Assembly: GCA_040357565.1 (NCBI GenBank)
Contig: JBDODJ010000025.1
DNA from: Cercozoa sp. M6MM
Lineage: Eukaryota; Endomyxa: Ascetosporea
Reading direction: 5' to 3' (one strand)
DNA length: 64,000 bases
Part shown: one piece after another, positions 37,367 through 49,400 of the stretch
How positions within the stretch are numbered: position 1 is the first letter of the stretch
Layout of the letters: each line of letters opens with the position of its first letter
Position numbers and translations under genes: made by a program
Notes under the pieces: model-generated
Database searches by the model: none
The model's input: only the letters and a program-made list of their open reading frames with translations
Told to the model about the DNA's origin: nothing

Positions 37367-38069
37367 ATGACGGGGAAACCTCCTCTTTGCTTCCATTTGG
37401 AACCCTCTCGGCAAAAGATACTTGATCGATGGTAGATTTAAATAGACAATGCTCCATCACTTTGCTTTGTTTCTAGCAGCTTGTCTTTTTTAGCAAGCAC
37501 AAGCCGTCAAAAGTGCACCAAGAGAACGCTGACTGCGAACACGAGCTGGAAAGGCAACGAGTTAGCGCTCTCAAACAAAAGCGCGAGCAGCTGGTGCAAC
37601 GCAGAAGCATGTTTCTCTTTGGTACCCACGAGGAGAAACGTCGACTTGCGTATACAACTCTTTCCATCGTACAACGAAGGTGAATCGAAGGGTCTGTTTA
37701 TTCAGAGCGACACAACGCGCAGCTTTGGATGAGATGTTAAAAAGTGCATCGGAGAAGAAGAAGCGCGAGCGGCAACTCGACCGCATCCTGTAACCTTACA
37801 GGACAAGGAACTTGACTATTTGACCATGTTGTACCGTTTGGCATCATTGCAGGAATGAAGAAATGCAAGAGCGCTTGAAATCCGAGGAGCTCGCTGAGGT
37901 GGAGCTAGAGGCCTCGCGACGCGAGTACCTTGCACATCTGAAAGAGGTCAACATGTCACTGGAGGACAAACGCAAACGATTTGCTGCAGAGCGCAAGGTG
38001 CTAGAAGATCTTGAAACGATGCTCGACTTCGGCAAGTTTGAATCTCGCTTCGGCACCAACGCGCTTTAA
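37367..38069 (+). CDS. small coiled-coil protein with a 26-nt intron
   Basis: About 185 residues in five exons. It opens MTGKPPLCFHLEPSRQKI, then the coil HELERQRVSALKQKREQLVQ, RRSMFLFGTHEEKRRLAY, ALDEMLKSASEKKKRERQLD, EEMQERLKSEELAEVELEA and YLAHLKEVNMSLEDKRKRF, and ends FGKFESRFGTNAL. The layout recalls CCDC42/CFAP73-type axonemal proteins without a diagnostic motif. The coil can only be kept in frame by removing a 26-nt GT-AG segment at 37680-37705; a base-call error is the alternative. It is divergent from the gene at 36075-37272, with starts 94 bases apart. Confidence 0.6.
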
Positions 38070-38550
38070 AGAATAAAATGCCGTCCAGTCTAAATTTGCA
38101 ACTGAAGCCATCATATTTTACTAAACTAAAGGGTCCGTTGCATGAAGTGCGGTTTTTGGCGTGAACACTTCTGTGGCATTCATTGTGAGCGGACACTGTG
38201 CCGCCCCAGCGCAGAGGCCAGACCGATGAGCTAAGGGACAGTACTTTTGGTTTCTATGGTACTACCGGTCCGGGGCAAGTGCAGTCAAGAAACTTCTTGA
38301 GTTCAGTCAATCCCGCAGAGGAGAAACGTTGCACCGAAAGGCGCGTTTCGTCGCACTTTCGATCGCTTCGTGGTGCAATAGCAACACCACTCAGAACTAG
38401 GTCTCGTGTGGCTTAGCAAGAAATAGCGAGAACATCTACGCCACAGGATCTTTCTTTTCAAAGCGAACGGAAGGTCAAGTGCGTCACAAACTGCGCATAT
38501 TTGAGTTGAGTTTCCAGCCAGCAGGTTGAAGCTGCCGACGGAGCTTCAGT
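38070..38550. other. intergenic region
   Basis: 480 bases between two plus-strand genes. A 72-codon ORF at 38198 has no features. Nothing else seen. Confidence 0.45.
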
Positions 38551-40330
38551 ATGTCAGACCGACCAGTGCGGCCCTCTAGCCGAGGACGACCAGAACCTGC
38601 AGATCTTGGCAATCGCACACGCGCATCTAGCGGTGTTCGGTGGAATCAGCTCTCATCGCTCAGTGAAACACGACAAGAGGTGCTGCTTGTTTTGATTTAA
38701 TTGTATCCGGACCGCCTGTACGTGAATCTGCGACTTTCGTTGTCTAGGCTAGTCGTCGAGCTCAAATAGACGAAGAAGTCGAAAGGCGCGAAGCGGAATC
38801 GAACGTAACTCGTTCCTTTCGGCCGCTCGAAGCGGGTACCGAACTTCAGCAGCGACTCCACCCAGATGATGAAGGCAGCATCAACGACGAGCGGTTTCAC
38901 GGACTCAGCGACCTGGAGGCGCAACTCATGCGCGAGTGTCGCGATGGTGACTCTAGCATAGTGCAAAAGCTGCTCGAACGCGATGTCAACGTCAACTGCG
39001 AAGAACTCTCAAAGAACGAAACTCCTCTAGTGAGTTGAACTCCCTCTTTTTTAAAGATTTAAACGAGCTCCAGTATTGTTAGATCTGGGCGGCGCGTGCC
39101 AAGGACGGCAACGATGTGATTCGTTTACTCATCGAAGCCGGTGCAAATGTCGATCACCAGAACGTGAAAGGAGTGACACCGCTGATTGCAGCTGCAATGC
39201 GCGGCAACACAGCCAACATCGATACGCTGATCGAACATGGCGCAAGTATTCATGCCGAAAGTCACAAAGGCGACACTGCACTCAGTTTGTGCGTTTGGAA
39301 GAATCACGCTGAGGCAGCTCAGGTACTGGTGGAACGCGGTGCCAACGTGAAGCACGTCGACAGCTTTGGCGACACGGTGCTACTCGACGCGGCAAAACAC
39401 GGCAACACGGCTTTGTTGGACTTGCTCCTTCGATATGGTAGATTCTACCTTCTTCAGTTGGAGCTGTTTAGTTCTAAAATATGTCAGGTTGCGAGATCGA
39501 TCATCAAAACAAGAAAGGCGAGACAGCACTGATGCGTGCGAGTATGAAAGGACATCCAGAGGCGGTGCGAATGCTCATCGGGCGCGGCAGCAACATGAGT
39601 ATTTTTTCAAAAGACGGCAAGCGCAATGCACTATTTTACGCGATTCATCACAAACATCGCGACGTCGTCCGTGTGCTTCTGGAGCACAGGTGCAACATGC
39701 ACTTGCCGAACAGCGAAGGCAAGACGGCACTGATGCTGGCCTACGAGGCTGAAGACAGCGATATCGTTCAGTTGCTCGTGGCGCATGCACATACGAACCT
39801 GCCGCAGTTTGCGTGGCAAGTAGTACCAGCCGATGGAGATGAAAGCATCGTGCCAGCCAAGGATACTGCCGCAGCTGTAGCTGCAACAAGCACAAGCACT
39901 CGACGACCACTGTCGCCGACACGTGCTGCTACGATGCAGCGGGACCTCAACATTGTGCTTCCTAGTGGTCGTTCTGTTCCACGCACACTCGACGACGAAT
40001 CCTTCGCACTGGCCACTAACGACATTGACTTCCTTGACCTGGTACACTTTACTGTACTGTGGGTTCAGTATTGTCGAAGTTGTATGAGCTTGCTTTGTAC
40101 AGGTCCTAAGGTTCAGTCGTGTCTGGAAGAACGCGCTACCTTCGAAGCGACACACAATCTCTGTGGCTCTGAGCAGTCTCCTGGGCGAGCACTCTCGCGC
40201 CGGACGCTTCACGAGTTCGAGTCGTTCGCGTCCCAGCTCGCGCTCTGGCAGCGGTGCATCCGTGTCGTCCAGCCGCTCGTCCAGTCGAAGTCGGTCACGC
40301 CCATCGTCGCGCCGCGGATTCTTTCACTAA
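38551..40330 (+). CDS. ankyrin-repeat protein with Arg/Ser-rich tail
   Basis: Five exons. The N-terminal 90 residues are polar (MSDRPVRPSSRGRPEPAD). About seven ankyrin repeats follow, each with the TPL/TAL start and the G-A-N turn: IWAARAKDGNDVIRLLIEAG, TPLIAAAMRGNTANIDTLI, TALSLCVWKNHAEAAQVLV, VLLDAAKHGNTALLDLLL, TALMRASMKGHPEAVRMLI, ALFYAIHHKHRDVVRVLL and TALMLAYEAEDSDIVQLLV. The last exon is a Ser/Arg-rich stretch ending RRGFFH. Ankyrin repeats bind partners; the SR tail could be a phosphorylation or RNA-linked region. No enzymatic domain. Confidence 0.9.
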
Positions 40331-40406
40331 CTTACTGTACGCTGCTAGGGACCAGCGAGTATCGAGTCTTGAAGCATCAGTTCAGTTTCTGGTTCGGCCT
40401 CCTGTC

Positions 40407-42479
40407 CTAATGGTCAGCAGCGACAGGTAAACGAAGCAGCAGATGCGAAACGACGGAAGACGAGTCGAAGAGCACGTCCTGTCGTAGTGCTAGCCTCAGA
40501 AAAACCCCATGGGCGTCGAATTGGATGATGTCGGATGTGTCCAACGAGCGCGCAATGTCCAGCATGCTTCGCCAGTGCACCGATTGCGCAGTCATAACAC
40601 GCACCTAAAAAAGAACGGCCCAGTCACTTTTCAATAAAGAACTGCAGCGTAATTATCAGAAAGCGAAGACAACGCACCCGTGCAGTACCGACGAGAATGT
40701 GGTGCAATTGAGCACTGAGTGGCAGTCTTGACAGTCTGGAACTCTCCTTTTCTTCAACGATGAGATCCTGCTTTCGCACTCAAAATGCGCAGAATCAATT
40801 TCATTCAAAGTGTACCACAGGGTAGTGCATGTCGAGTTTGATAGCCGGAATTTGCAAAGGTGCACGCGCAGTCACGACGTGTTCCCAATGCTGTTCGAAG
40901 TATCTCAGAGTCCATTCCACTACCGACAGGAAGCGCGCTCGCAAATCGAAACGTCCTCGAGTGCTCTGTATCATCGTTTGCAACGTCTCAGAACTAGCAA
41001 AACTCTGCAACGCGACCGATTCAATGAGCACAGGATCTAAAAGCAATTTCGCCTCGAGCAGCGTTGATGACATCACCGAAGATGTCCGCACGAATAAGCT
41101 GTGCATACAGGTAAAACCTTCTGCCAGTGTCGAACTGACAAATGCTATAGTAACTGAAAACCTGAAGCGGTCGGACTTGGGAGCCGAGCAAACAAAACTT
41201 TCAGTCGGTGCCTTGATAAAGAAGCTAAGATATACAGCTCATGGTTAGTACAGGATACATTTGCGTAAAACACAGTTTGTAAATACAAGACTTACAAGAA
41301 ATCCCTGCCCCAAGGTGAAGGTGTGACGAGACGCAACTGAACGTTGCCACCTCGATCGCGCGAGATCAGCGGCTTTTCTTGGCTCGTGTCTTAACAGAAC
41401 TGATCAGTTGGGACTGTTCCGACAAAAAGTTTGTGTACGTGGTGCCGGAGTCCGTGGCAGGAATGCCATCAGTTGCGACAGGGCGTTCATCACCTCACTT
41501 CGCGAGAAGCGTTCGTGTTGAACGACGAGATTGACATAGACGGCACTTTTGTCGCCAAAAGCACCACTCAACCGAGTTTGAAGCGGGTCCAGCACAACAG
41601 CAACCGTGCCCGCTAATGCCGAGTTTTGCTGTCGCAGTGTTTGCTGGTCGATCATTTGAGCCACTGAACGCTGCCAGTCCTTGAACGCATTTTGGATCTG
41701 CCCACTCCAAACATTGTACCTGTAATTGTTTTACTATCTGCATGTGTCCGACTGACCATAGAATTGAGATGTTGAACGGCGTGACTGCCATGGTTTCGTG
41801 TTGCTTTGACTGTCGCCACCGCTTGGGCCAGGTGCGACAGACCTTTGGCGCTCAGCATGTGGCGAGACAAGTACACGGCGAGAGCCGATTCACTTAAGTC
41901 CGCCCGGCTGTCGGTGAGCTGAGTATCCGTGTGCTGAGTGTGCATGCTCGCAAAACTAGAAACTGATGCTGTGTCACTGTCGGCGACACTTGATACCGCC
42001 AGGTCTACAGTAAAATCAGGCTTGGACAAAACACACTTCAGTTTCCATCCAGTTGTACAATGCACCTGTGCTGTATGCGTCGAAACTAGATTGGAAGGCC
42101 GCGGGAGGAGCTGGAGCATACCAACTTGGAAGGCCCGGCGCAAAATATGGCGCTTCGGGCACTGACCACTCGTATGACGCAGGGAACGGAGTCTGCGAAC
42201 CCAGAGACTGGACGTCATAAGGTGCAGGAGGCACATCAAAGTAGTGCTGCGGGTGCGGCTCCTCTTTGAGCAGTAGCTCCGCCTCATTCGACTCTTCAAG
42301 CTCACTCGCCGCGCAGGGAGAGCAAGGCGGAGCCGAGCTGGAACGACAGGTCTGCACAAAAAACTGTCGTTAAGAAACGACGATGCCTAAGCACTAATCA
42401 TGCGCACGTGTGTAATTACCGAACCACGACACGCTGACGCTAGCGACAGCGCGCCTAGGAGTGCGACAAAGATGCGCAT
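40407..42479 (-). CDS. large secreted or lumenal protein, unknown family
   Basis: ATG 42479 starts MRIFVALLGALSLASACRG, a signal peptide. Exon 2 is Pro/Tyr/Ala-rich (FDVPPAPYDVQSLGS, FAPGLPSWYAPAPPAAF). The following helical exons include SALAVYLSRHMLSAKGLSHL, VWSGQIQNAFKDWQRSVAQ and VAVVLDPLQTRLSGAFG. Then come a beta-rich part (LISRDRGGNVQLRLVTPSPW, SDRFRFSVTIAFVSSTLAE) and a conserved-looking C-terminal region (RARFLSVVEWTLRYFEQHW, VRVMTAQSVHWRSMLDI, VFLRLALRQDVLF, VVSHLLLRLPVAADH). The two flanking genes converge on or diverge from it without overlap. The join at about 41710-41760 is not settled. No family recognised; the paired helical and beta parts suggest a real multidomain protein. 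Confidence 0.55.
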
Positions 42480-43452
42480 ACTGTGTGCCTATTTCGAGTG
42501 TACGGAGTAGATCGAGACTCCTCTAGCCGAGTACAACACAGAAGACACAGCCACTTTCGACTTTCTGGCTTTTGGCATGCACGTGCCCGCCACCAAGGTC
42601 TGCGTGCCGCCGTGCGCTGACGTCGGACGTTCGGTTGATATATACTCGCAGTTGAGTATGTCAGATCGAGTCAATCCGAGGCATACCCTTGGGTGTCTGG
42701 TATCGTTTAGGTAGTTACTGTACCGTACCCCTTTGTTACGAAACGGTATCTTCCATCCGGCCAGTCAGATCTCTGGTGCTCCGCGTGGAAGAAAGCTATT
42801 CATTGAGCACTTTGAGAAGTGTGGTGTATTGTGTTTGTCTGGTATCCTGACCTCTCCGAGAGTGTTGCTAACCTCCTTACCCTGTGTTTGGTAGACTGAC
42901 CTCGAAAGAGCAAGATTTTGCTCCTTTCCTGAAAAGGCTCTCTACTCACCAGGTAAAGCACCTCTCCAGGCTCCAGTCCTTGCACTCTCACGTAATCCCT
43001 GTTGCTGTCTTCCCAGCACAGAGAGCTTTTCTTTTTCTCCTTTACGTCCCTCCTTCTCCTTCCTTCCTTCTTCTGACTACCGGGCCTCTCATCCTTCCCG
43101 ACCAGTCTACTTCCTGTACTTTGCCGACCCTATCTTGGGGTAACTACATCTGAACTGACTACGTCTACTGACTCAATTCTTCTTCACATCGATTCCATTT
43201 GTTTCTTTAGTCTTTTTCCTGGCATAGTACTCTTTCGCACTACCAAAGCCTCAATTTCTGAAAGGCTGCGGTAACACCTTGATGATTCTCCCCATATAAG
43301 ACGACCAAAGAAATAAAAACGCCCCCCAATCCGGGACAACCTAATGCACAGGCAGTGGCGGCTACGATCCGATCCCTCACGTTACCGAGCTTGATTACTG
43401 TTAAGTAAGCGAAACGAACTTAACTCTAACGTCGAACTGAGTCGCACTCCCC
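42480..43452. other. intergenic region, nearly 1 kb, no gene seen
   Basis: Lower complexity than the flanks, with CT-rich stretches at 43020-43110. It lies between the start of the secreted-protein gene and the 3' end of ELP1. A GGGTAACTACAT word at 43138-43149 resembles the direct repeats near 22760 and 22930. Confidence 0.45.
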
Positions 43453-46400
43453 TCACAGAAAGTCGGCCAGTGCGTCAGCGTCGTCGTTGGGCGGCGGGTT
43501 GCCGCTCTGCTGTGCGTGCTCCTGCCTCACACAGAAACAGCCATAAATACAATCACCTACTGATAGACACAACAGTAGTCGTGTACCGCATTGCGCAGTG
43601 CATTTCGCAACTCTCGGCGCTAACATCAGGGAGTAAAATAGGGCGGGGGGGGGGGGAAAAAACAGAGGCTACCTGTCCGCGCACGTCGTGAGGGTCGCGC
43701 AGCAGGTGCTCTTCCTGACGCGGGTACAGCGATGAATGCGGCCAGTGCCATCCGCCGCCACTCAATGTCGGCAGCAGGTCTTGTTGTTCCTGTAATTACC
43801 CCTTACCCCCTACCTTACCCCAAGTCTACCCCCCCCCCCCAACGTACCACTGGCTTGAGGCAGATAGAAGAGGCGTCGCGCAGCATCGGCAGTGCCTCGT
43901 GTCTGGCGCAGTGTCGCACTAGTGTCAGCATGCGCGAACACACTTGTTCGGCCAGAGCACGTGCTCCGCGCTGACGCAGGAAACGCTGCAGTGCCGCCGC
44001 GCTTTCGCGCATCGGAAGCGTCGGCCAAAGCTGAAATTTACCGGTTATATTCCCCTTCTTTTACCCCCCAAAAAAGTCTACCTGTTGCAACTCCTTAAGA
44101 AGAGCGGCGTCTTCAAATCGATCGCCTTTGCGACTACGGGGGAGGGGGNNNNNNNNNNNNNNNNNNNNNNNNNNNNNNNNNNNNNNNNNNNNNNNNNNNN
44201 NNNNNNNNNNNNNNNNNNNNNNNNNNNNNNNNNNNNNNNNNNNNNNNNAAAAAACGCAAGCTACGATTTGTTCTTCTTGGCTGCTGCTTGCTTCTTTCGC
44301 TCCTGTTACGGGTAGGGGTTAAGGGGGTAACAGGGGGGGAGGGGGAGTATACCAAGTACTGCCTGCGCTTCTTGTTTCGCTTGCGGTCCTACAAATGAGG
44401 GAAGTAAAAGGGGTGGGGGGGGGGGGGTAAAGTGCTGCAACCTGCTTGGACTGCGTCGAGTAGGCCGACACAAACGACGAGAGCGACGACATGGCGGTCG
44501 ATGCCGTCGACAGCGAGTTCCACGTGAAGCCACTCGCCACACTGGCCGCTTCATCGCCGCCCTCTGCCTCTACACAACAACCAACAAATCAAAGCTTCCT
44601 TTCAAAGCAAAGCTTCCTCGAAGTAACGAAGCAAAACCAAGTCTTCAAGTCGAAACTACAAAACAAAGCGAAAGCAAAGCTACCCATGACATCGTGCTGC
44701 TCCAGAAGCAACTCAGCCTTGCTCTTGCCGAAATCCTTGTCCACCAAGCGACGCGCACGCAACACACTATATAAGCAAAGCAAACTTCAGTTAGATCAAC
44801 CAGCGCAAGATGAACCAAAGTGAAAACGCAAAATTCGCGAAACAAAGCGAAAGCATGCGAAAGAACACGAAACGAATGCGAATCTTGTGAAATAAAGCGA
44901 AAGCGTGCAAAGAAAGTGAAAGAGAAAAGAAGCAAAGCGACATTAATCTTGATACCGAAGCCGCTGCATGATTTTGCCGATCTTCTCCTGCAAAGTAAAA
45001 AACAAATCAAAGCAAAGCAAAGCAAAAGCTGCAAAGCAAAACTACTGGCGCTTGTTCGAGTGACTGCACGAGTTGCTCGGCATGTGCGCAGGCTGCCCGA
45101 AGCACCTGCTGCGTCCAATCGTCTTCGCTCTGCCCAAAGCAAAACTCAACTTTGCTTTTTCAAGCACTAAGCGAAAGCTTTGCACCTCTCGGAACAGAGA
45201 GCAGGCGAGAATGTCGACGGTGTCGAAATCGCTCTGTCTCACGAGCGACGCGGCACACATCTCCACGGCTTCACTTGTGTCTACCAAAAAAGAGAGTTGC
45301 TTTGAGTTGCTTCGAGTTGAGTTGCTTTGCTTGAGTTGCTTTGCTTTGAGTTGAGTTGAGTTGAAATGAAAGCGACATACCCACGCCCAAAGCGAGTCGA
45401 TACGGCAGAACGTAGCGACACAAGAGATCGCTCAAACTGCGATCGTCAACCTGCTTGAGACACAGCTGCCACGCCGTGTCATGCACCAGTTTCGGCACCA
45501 CCTGACCTTCGACCCTGTTGTTGCTGTTTTCGACAGCATCCGCGCGGAAGGCCAGTCGCATCGCAAGTGACACGCACTTCGCCTCCACGGCACACTGCAA
45601 CGCTTTGCCGTAGTCGCCCACCTCGGTCAGCAGCAACGCCGCACGCTTCGCACTGCCTCCTGCCGCTCGCAAAAACGCCGCTTCCGCGCGGATCACCGCC
45701 GACATCATCTCCTGTGCAGAGCAAATGTAAAGGAGACAAACTAACTGACAAAACTAATTGAACGCAAATCGAAAGAAGCGAAAGCAAGCGAAAAAATCGA
45801 AGCGAGCAAACGAAAAAGCGAAAGCAGCGAAAGCCAAAGCGAAAGAAGCAAATGAAAGGCGCAAGAAGCGAAAGCAAAAGCAAAAGCGCAAGAAGCGAAA
45901 GAAGCCAAAGCGAAAGAAGCAAAAGCGAAAATACCGGCAAATCGGCGAAGAGACGTCGCGCGAAAGCGAAGCGTTTCTTCTGCTTTGTGAGTTTGAGCGC
46001 CTTTTCGCGAATCTTCTTTCGTTGCTCCTGCACCGTCGACTGCGCACATGTGCGATTTAACACGAATTTCGCAAAAGCATCGCAGGGAATTTCGAGCGAC
46101 TTTCGAGCGACTTGAAACAGCTTGGAAAGCTTTGAAAGCTATAAGCCTACCGAGTCCGGGAGCGAAGCGAGACGCGCGAGCAGATCGCGACAGCACTCGA
46201 GAGCGCGATCCGAGTCCTGCAGGTACTCGGCGATGGCCAAGGCACGAAGCTCACTGGACGGAAAGTAAGGTAGGATACAGTGTGTAGGGGGGGGGGTTAA
46301 AACAAAGATACGCCGACTGGAGCGCGCGGAAGCGTGCCAGAAGCGGTTCGAACTCGGACGGGTCCAACATGGACTCTTGCGCCGCATTGCGTGTGTGNNN

Positions 46401-49400
46401 NNNNNNNNNNNNNNNNNNNNNNNNNNNNNNNNNNNNNNNNNNNNNNNNNNNNNNNNNNNNNNNNNNNNNNNNNNNNNNNNNNNNNNNNNNNNNNNNNGGG
46501 GGGGGGGGGGGTAAAGAGGGTCAATGGGGGTATAAACGCTACCAGGCATGCGTTGCAGCAGCGTGAGCGCAGTCCGATAGTCGGGTCGACTCTGCTTCAA
46601 CAACGCCGTGAACAGCGACTGCAGCGGCATCACCGTCGCCGCACTGATACACAGCGATCAACAAAAACACAGTGACCACGTGATCGATCACTACCTATAC
46701 TGATCGATCAGAGCATGTGCCACTTGCTGCAACACCGCGTCGCGTCGACTGGTCACTGCCGTCTCTTCTGTCGNNNNNNNNNNNNNNNNNNNNNNNNNNN
46801 NNNNNNNNNNNNNNNNNNNNNNNNNNNNNNNNNNNNNNNNNNNNNNNNNNNNNNNNNNNNNNNNNNNNNNNNNCCCCCCCCCCCCCCCCCCCCCCCCCAA
46901 AAACCCTGGAGCTGCGGCACGCGTCGCTCATCGAAGCCGATCGAATCGAGGAACTGTGCGCGCGGATCACGACGGTACCGCGCAGTGTGATCGGCACTGT
47001 GATCGGCACTGTGATCGGCAACATCATCCGACTCACGCTCAACCGTGTCGGTATCATCGGTGCAATCGATCAGCGAGTCGGAACCGTCGGAAACCGTATC
47101 ACTCAGCGTGCACAGCCACTGCGCCAGCGCGGCGTCTTCGCCCTGGGGGGGGGGGGGGGAAAGGTTGGGTGGTGGGGGGGGGGGGGGGTAAAACCTCCAG
47201 CTGCCGACACAGCGCGGCCGCAGCGTCACCACGCGTCCACTGCCGCAGCCAGCGACACGCCACGTCGCTCGTCGACGGTCCCAACATCAGGTTGCCTGCA
47301 CAGCCAGACAACCTTGTTTCTGCACTCTACTTTCTTGCAACACTATCTGTTGTACCACTCACGCGGTTCGCACGGCACAGCCACCTGTCCAAAGGGGGGG
47401 GGGGGGTAAGGGGTGATATGGTAAATGAGGCAAGACTCACACAGCATGAGCCAGCTGCCGCTGCTGCAGGCGCCGACGCAACTCGGCCAGTACCATGGCC
47501 TGCAAAAAACAACAATACACACAACAGCAACAAAACGAGAAAACAACAACAAACAACAAACAGAAAACAACAAAAAAACAACAAGAAAACAACAAAACTA
47601 GAAAACAACAAGAAAACAAGAAAAACAACAAGAAGAAACAGCAATCGCAGCTACCTTGGGCCGGATGATCTCGAGGTTTCCGCGCGGCTGCTGCAGCACC
47701 ACGCGTTCGCAAAGTGTGTGCCGCGCTGCTCTCCGCGCGGACATAAACAACAAGAGAAAACAACAAGAAACAACAAAAAGTACGCGTCCGCGCGGACGGC
47801 GGCAGAAAACCGATCAGCGAGGCGCCGCGTTCGACGCAGCGGAATGACGCTTGCGCCGTCTGAAAAACAACAACGATTTTGTTGTTTTTCCTAACAGTGA
47901 GGGAGTGTCCGCGCGGAAGCAGTTGTACCTCGCCAAAAACGTCATCGAGCGCGGTGCGCAGATCGAGGTAAAACGACACCTGTTGCGGGCCGACCTGTCC
48001 ATTCGTACATACGACACGTCCAGTTGTACATCCGCAATTCGTACATTAGACAGTCCATTTGTACATTGGACAGTCCATTTGTACAATTCTATTAAGGAGA
48101 AACCCACCATGGCCAAGAAGACCAGGAAGTCGCGACTCAGCGCAAAGTCCGTGCTGCGCGGCCGGGGGGGGGGGGGGTAATGTGAGGGTATATATATATA
48201 TATATGGGTATATGTATAGGGTACATGTATACGGGTAGATGTATATGGGTATATGTATTGTATATGTATACGGTAAATGGGGGAGGGAGGGGGGTAAAGG
48301 GCACTCACCATTGCGACGCCAGCACCTCGTAGCCCAGTCTCAGGTGACCTATCTCACGAGGGTAGAGGGTGTGTGTGGGAGAGGGTAAAGGACGGTAAAG
48401 CAGCCTACCGGCGTGGTCGAGCGTGCAGAGCAGCAGCTGGTCCCGGAGCGAGATCACTTCGATCTTGCGCAGACGCCGCGGCAGCGTTTTCTCCGTGTCC
48501 GCGCGGACACATGGCAGCCACGCGGACGGCACCGCCTCGGCGACGGTACCACCGAGCGCGTCCACCGTCAAGAAACGATCGTTGCGCACGTGCAGTACGA
48601 CGACGGTGCCGCCACGTGTCACTGCGACACCGTCAACACGCGGCACACTGACACGTGCGACGGTTCCGTCACTGCGCGCGATCAACAGCCACTCACCGTC
48701 GGTGGAACCGTCGCCGAAACCGTCTTCACCATCAGTGATCGCAGTGATCGCGAAACCGTCGCAGTCACCGTCAGTGGGACTGTCACTGGGCAGAGCGATC
48801 AGTCGCACGTGTCGCACCGTCGATTGGCCCAGCGGAACCGTCGCAGTGACAGTCCCACTGGCCAGGTCGAACACGTGCGCCACACCGTCGCGTACGGCCA
48901 CTACAGCACGTCCGCGCGGATGCAGTGCGACGTGCGAAACGCCATGCAGTCCACTGGCGCTTCCGCGCGGAACCTGCAGCACGGCGTGACACATCGGCGG
49001 CGGCACGGCGCCCTTGACGAGGTGCGACACCTTCAGCTGCGCGCCGTCGATCACCACAACGCTGCCGTGCTGCGACTCCACGCGCGACCGCACGTGCACT
49101 TGCGTCAACTGGAGGGAGGGGGTAAAGGAGACAAACAGGGAAGGGGTATAAGTGCTACCATGTTGTCAGTGTGCGCACAGAGCAGTCGATGGTGCTGCTC
49201 GGCATCTGGCACAACTACGCACAACGCACACTTAACTTAACTCAAAAGCACCCTTAAATATTGCTGTACCCGACGCGTACGGCAGTGTGTACTGCCAGTA
49301 CCTACAGTGCAGACATAAACAAGCTTGTGTGTGAGGTGGGACTCACATACCAGTGGTAGTTTTTGCGACGCCAGATCTGCGTGACGCATTCACCATCGAC

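Noticed and set aside
47327-47979. Phe/Leu/Cys-rich minus-strand ORFs that look membrane-like
   Set aside because: They run through T-rich intronic arrays of ELP1; only the flanking exon pieces are coding.
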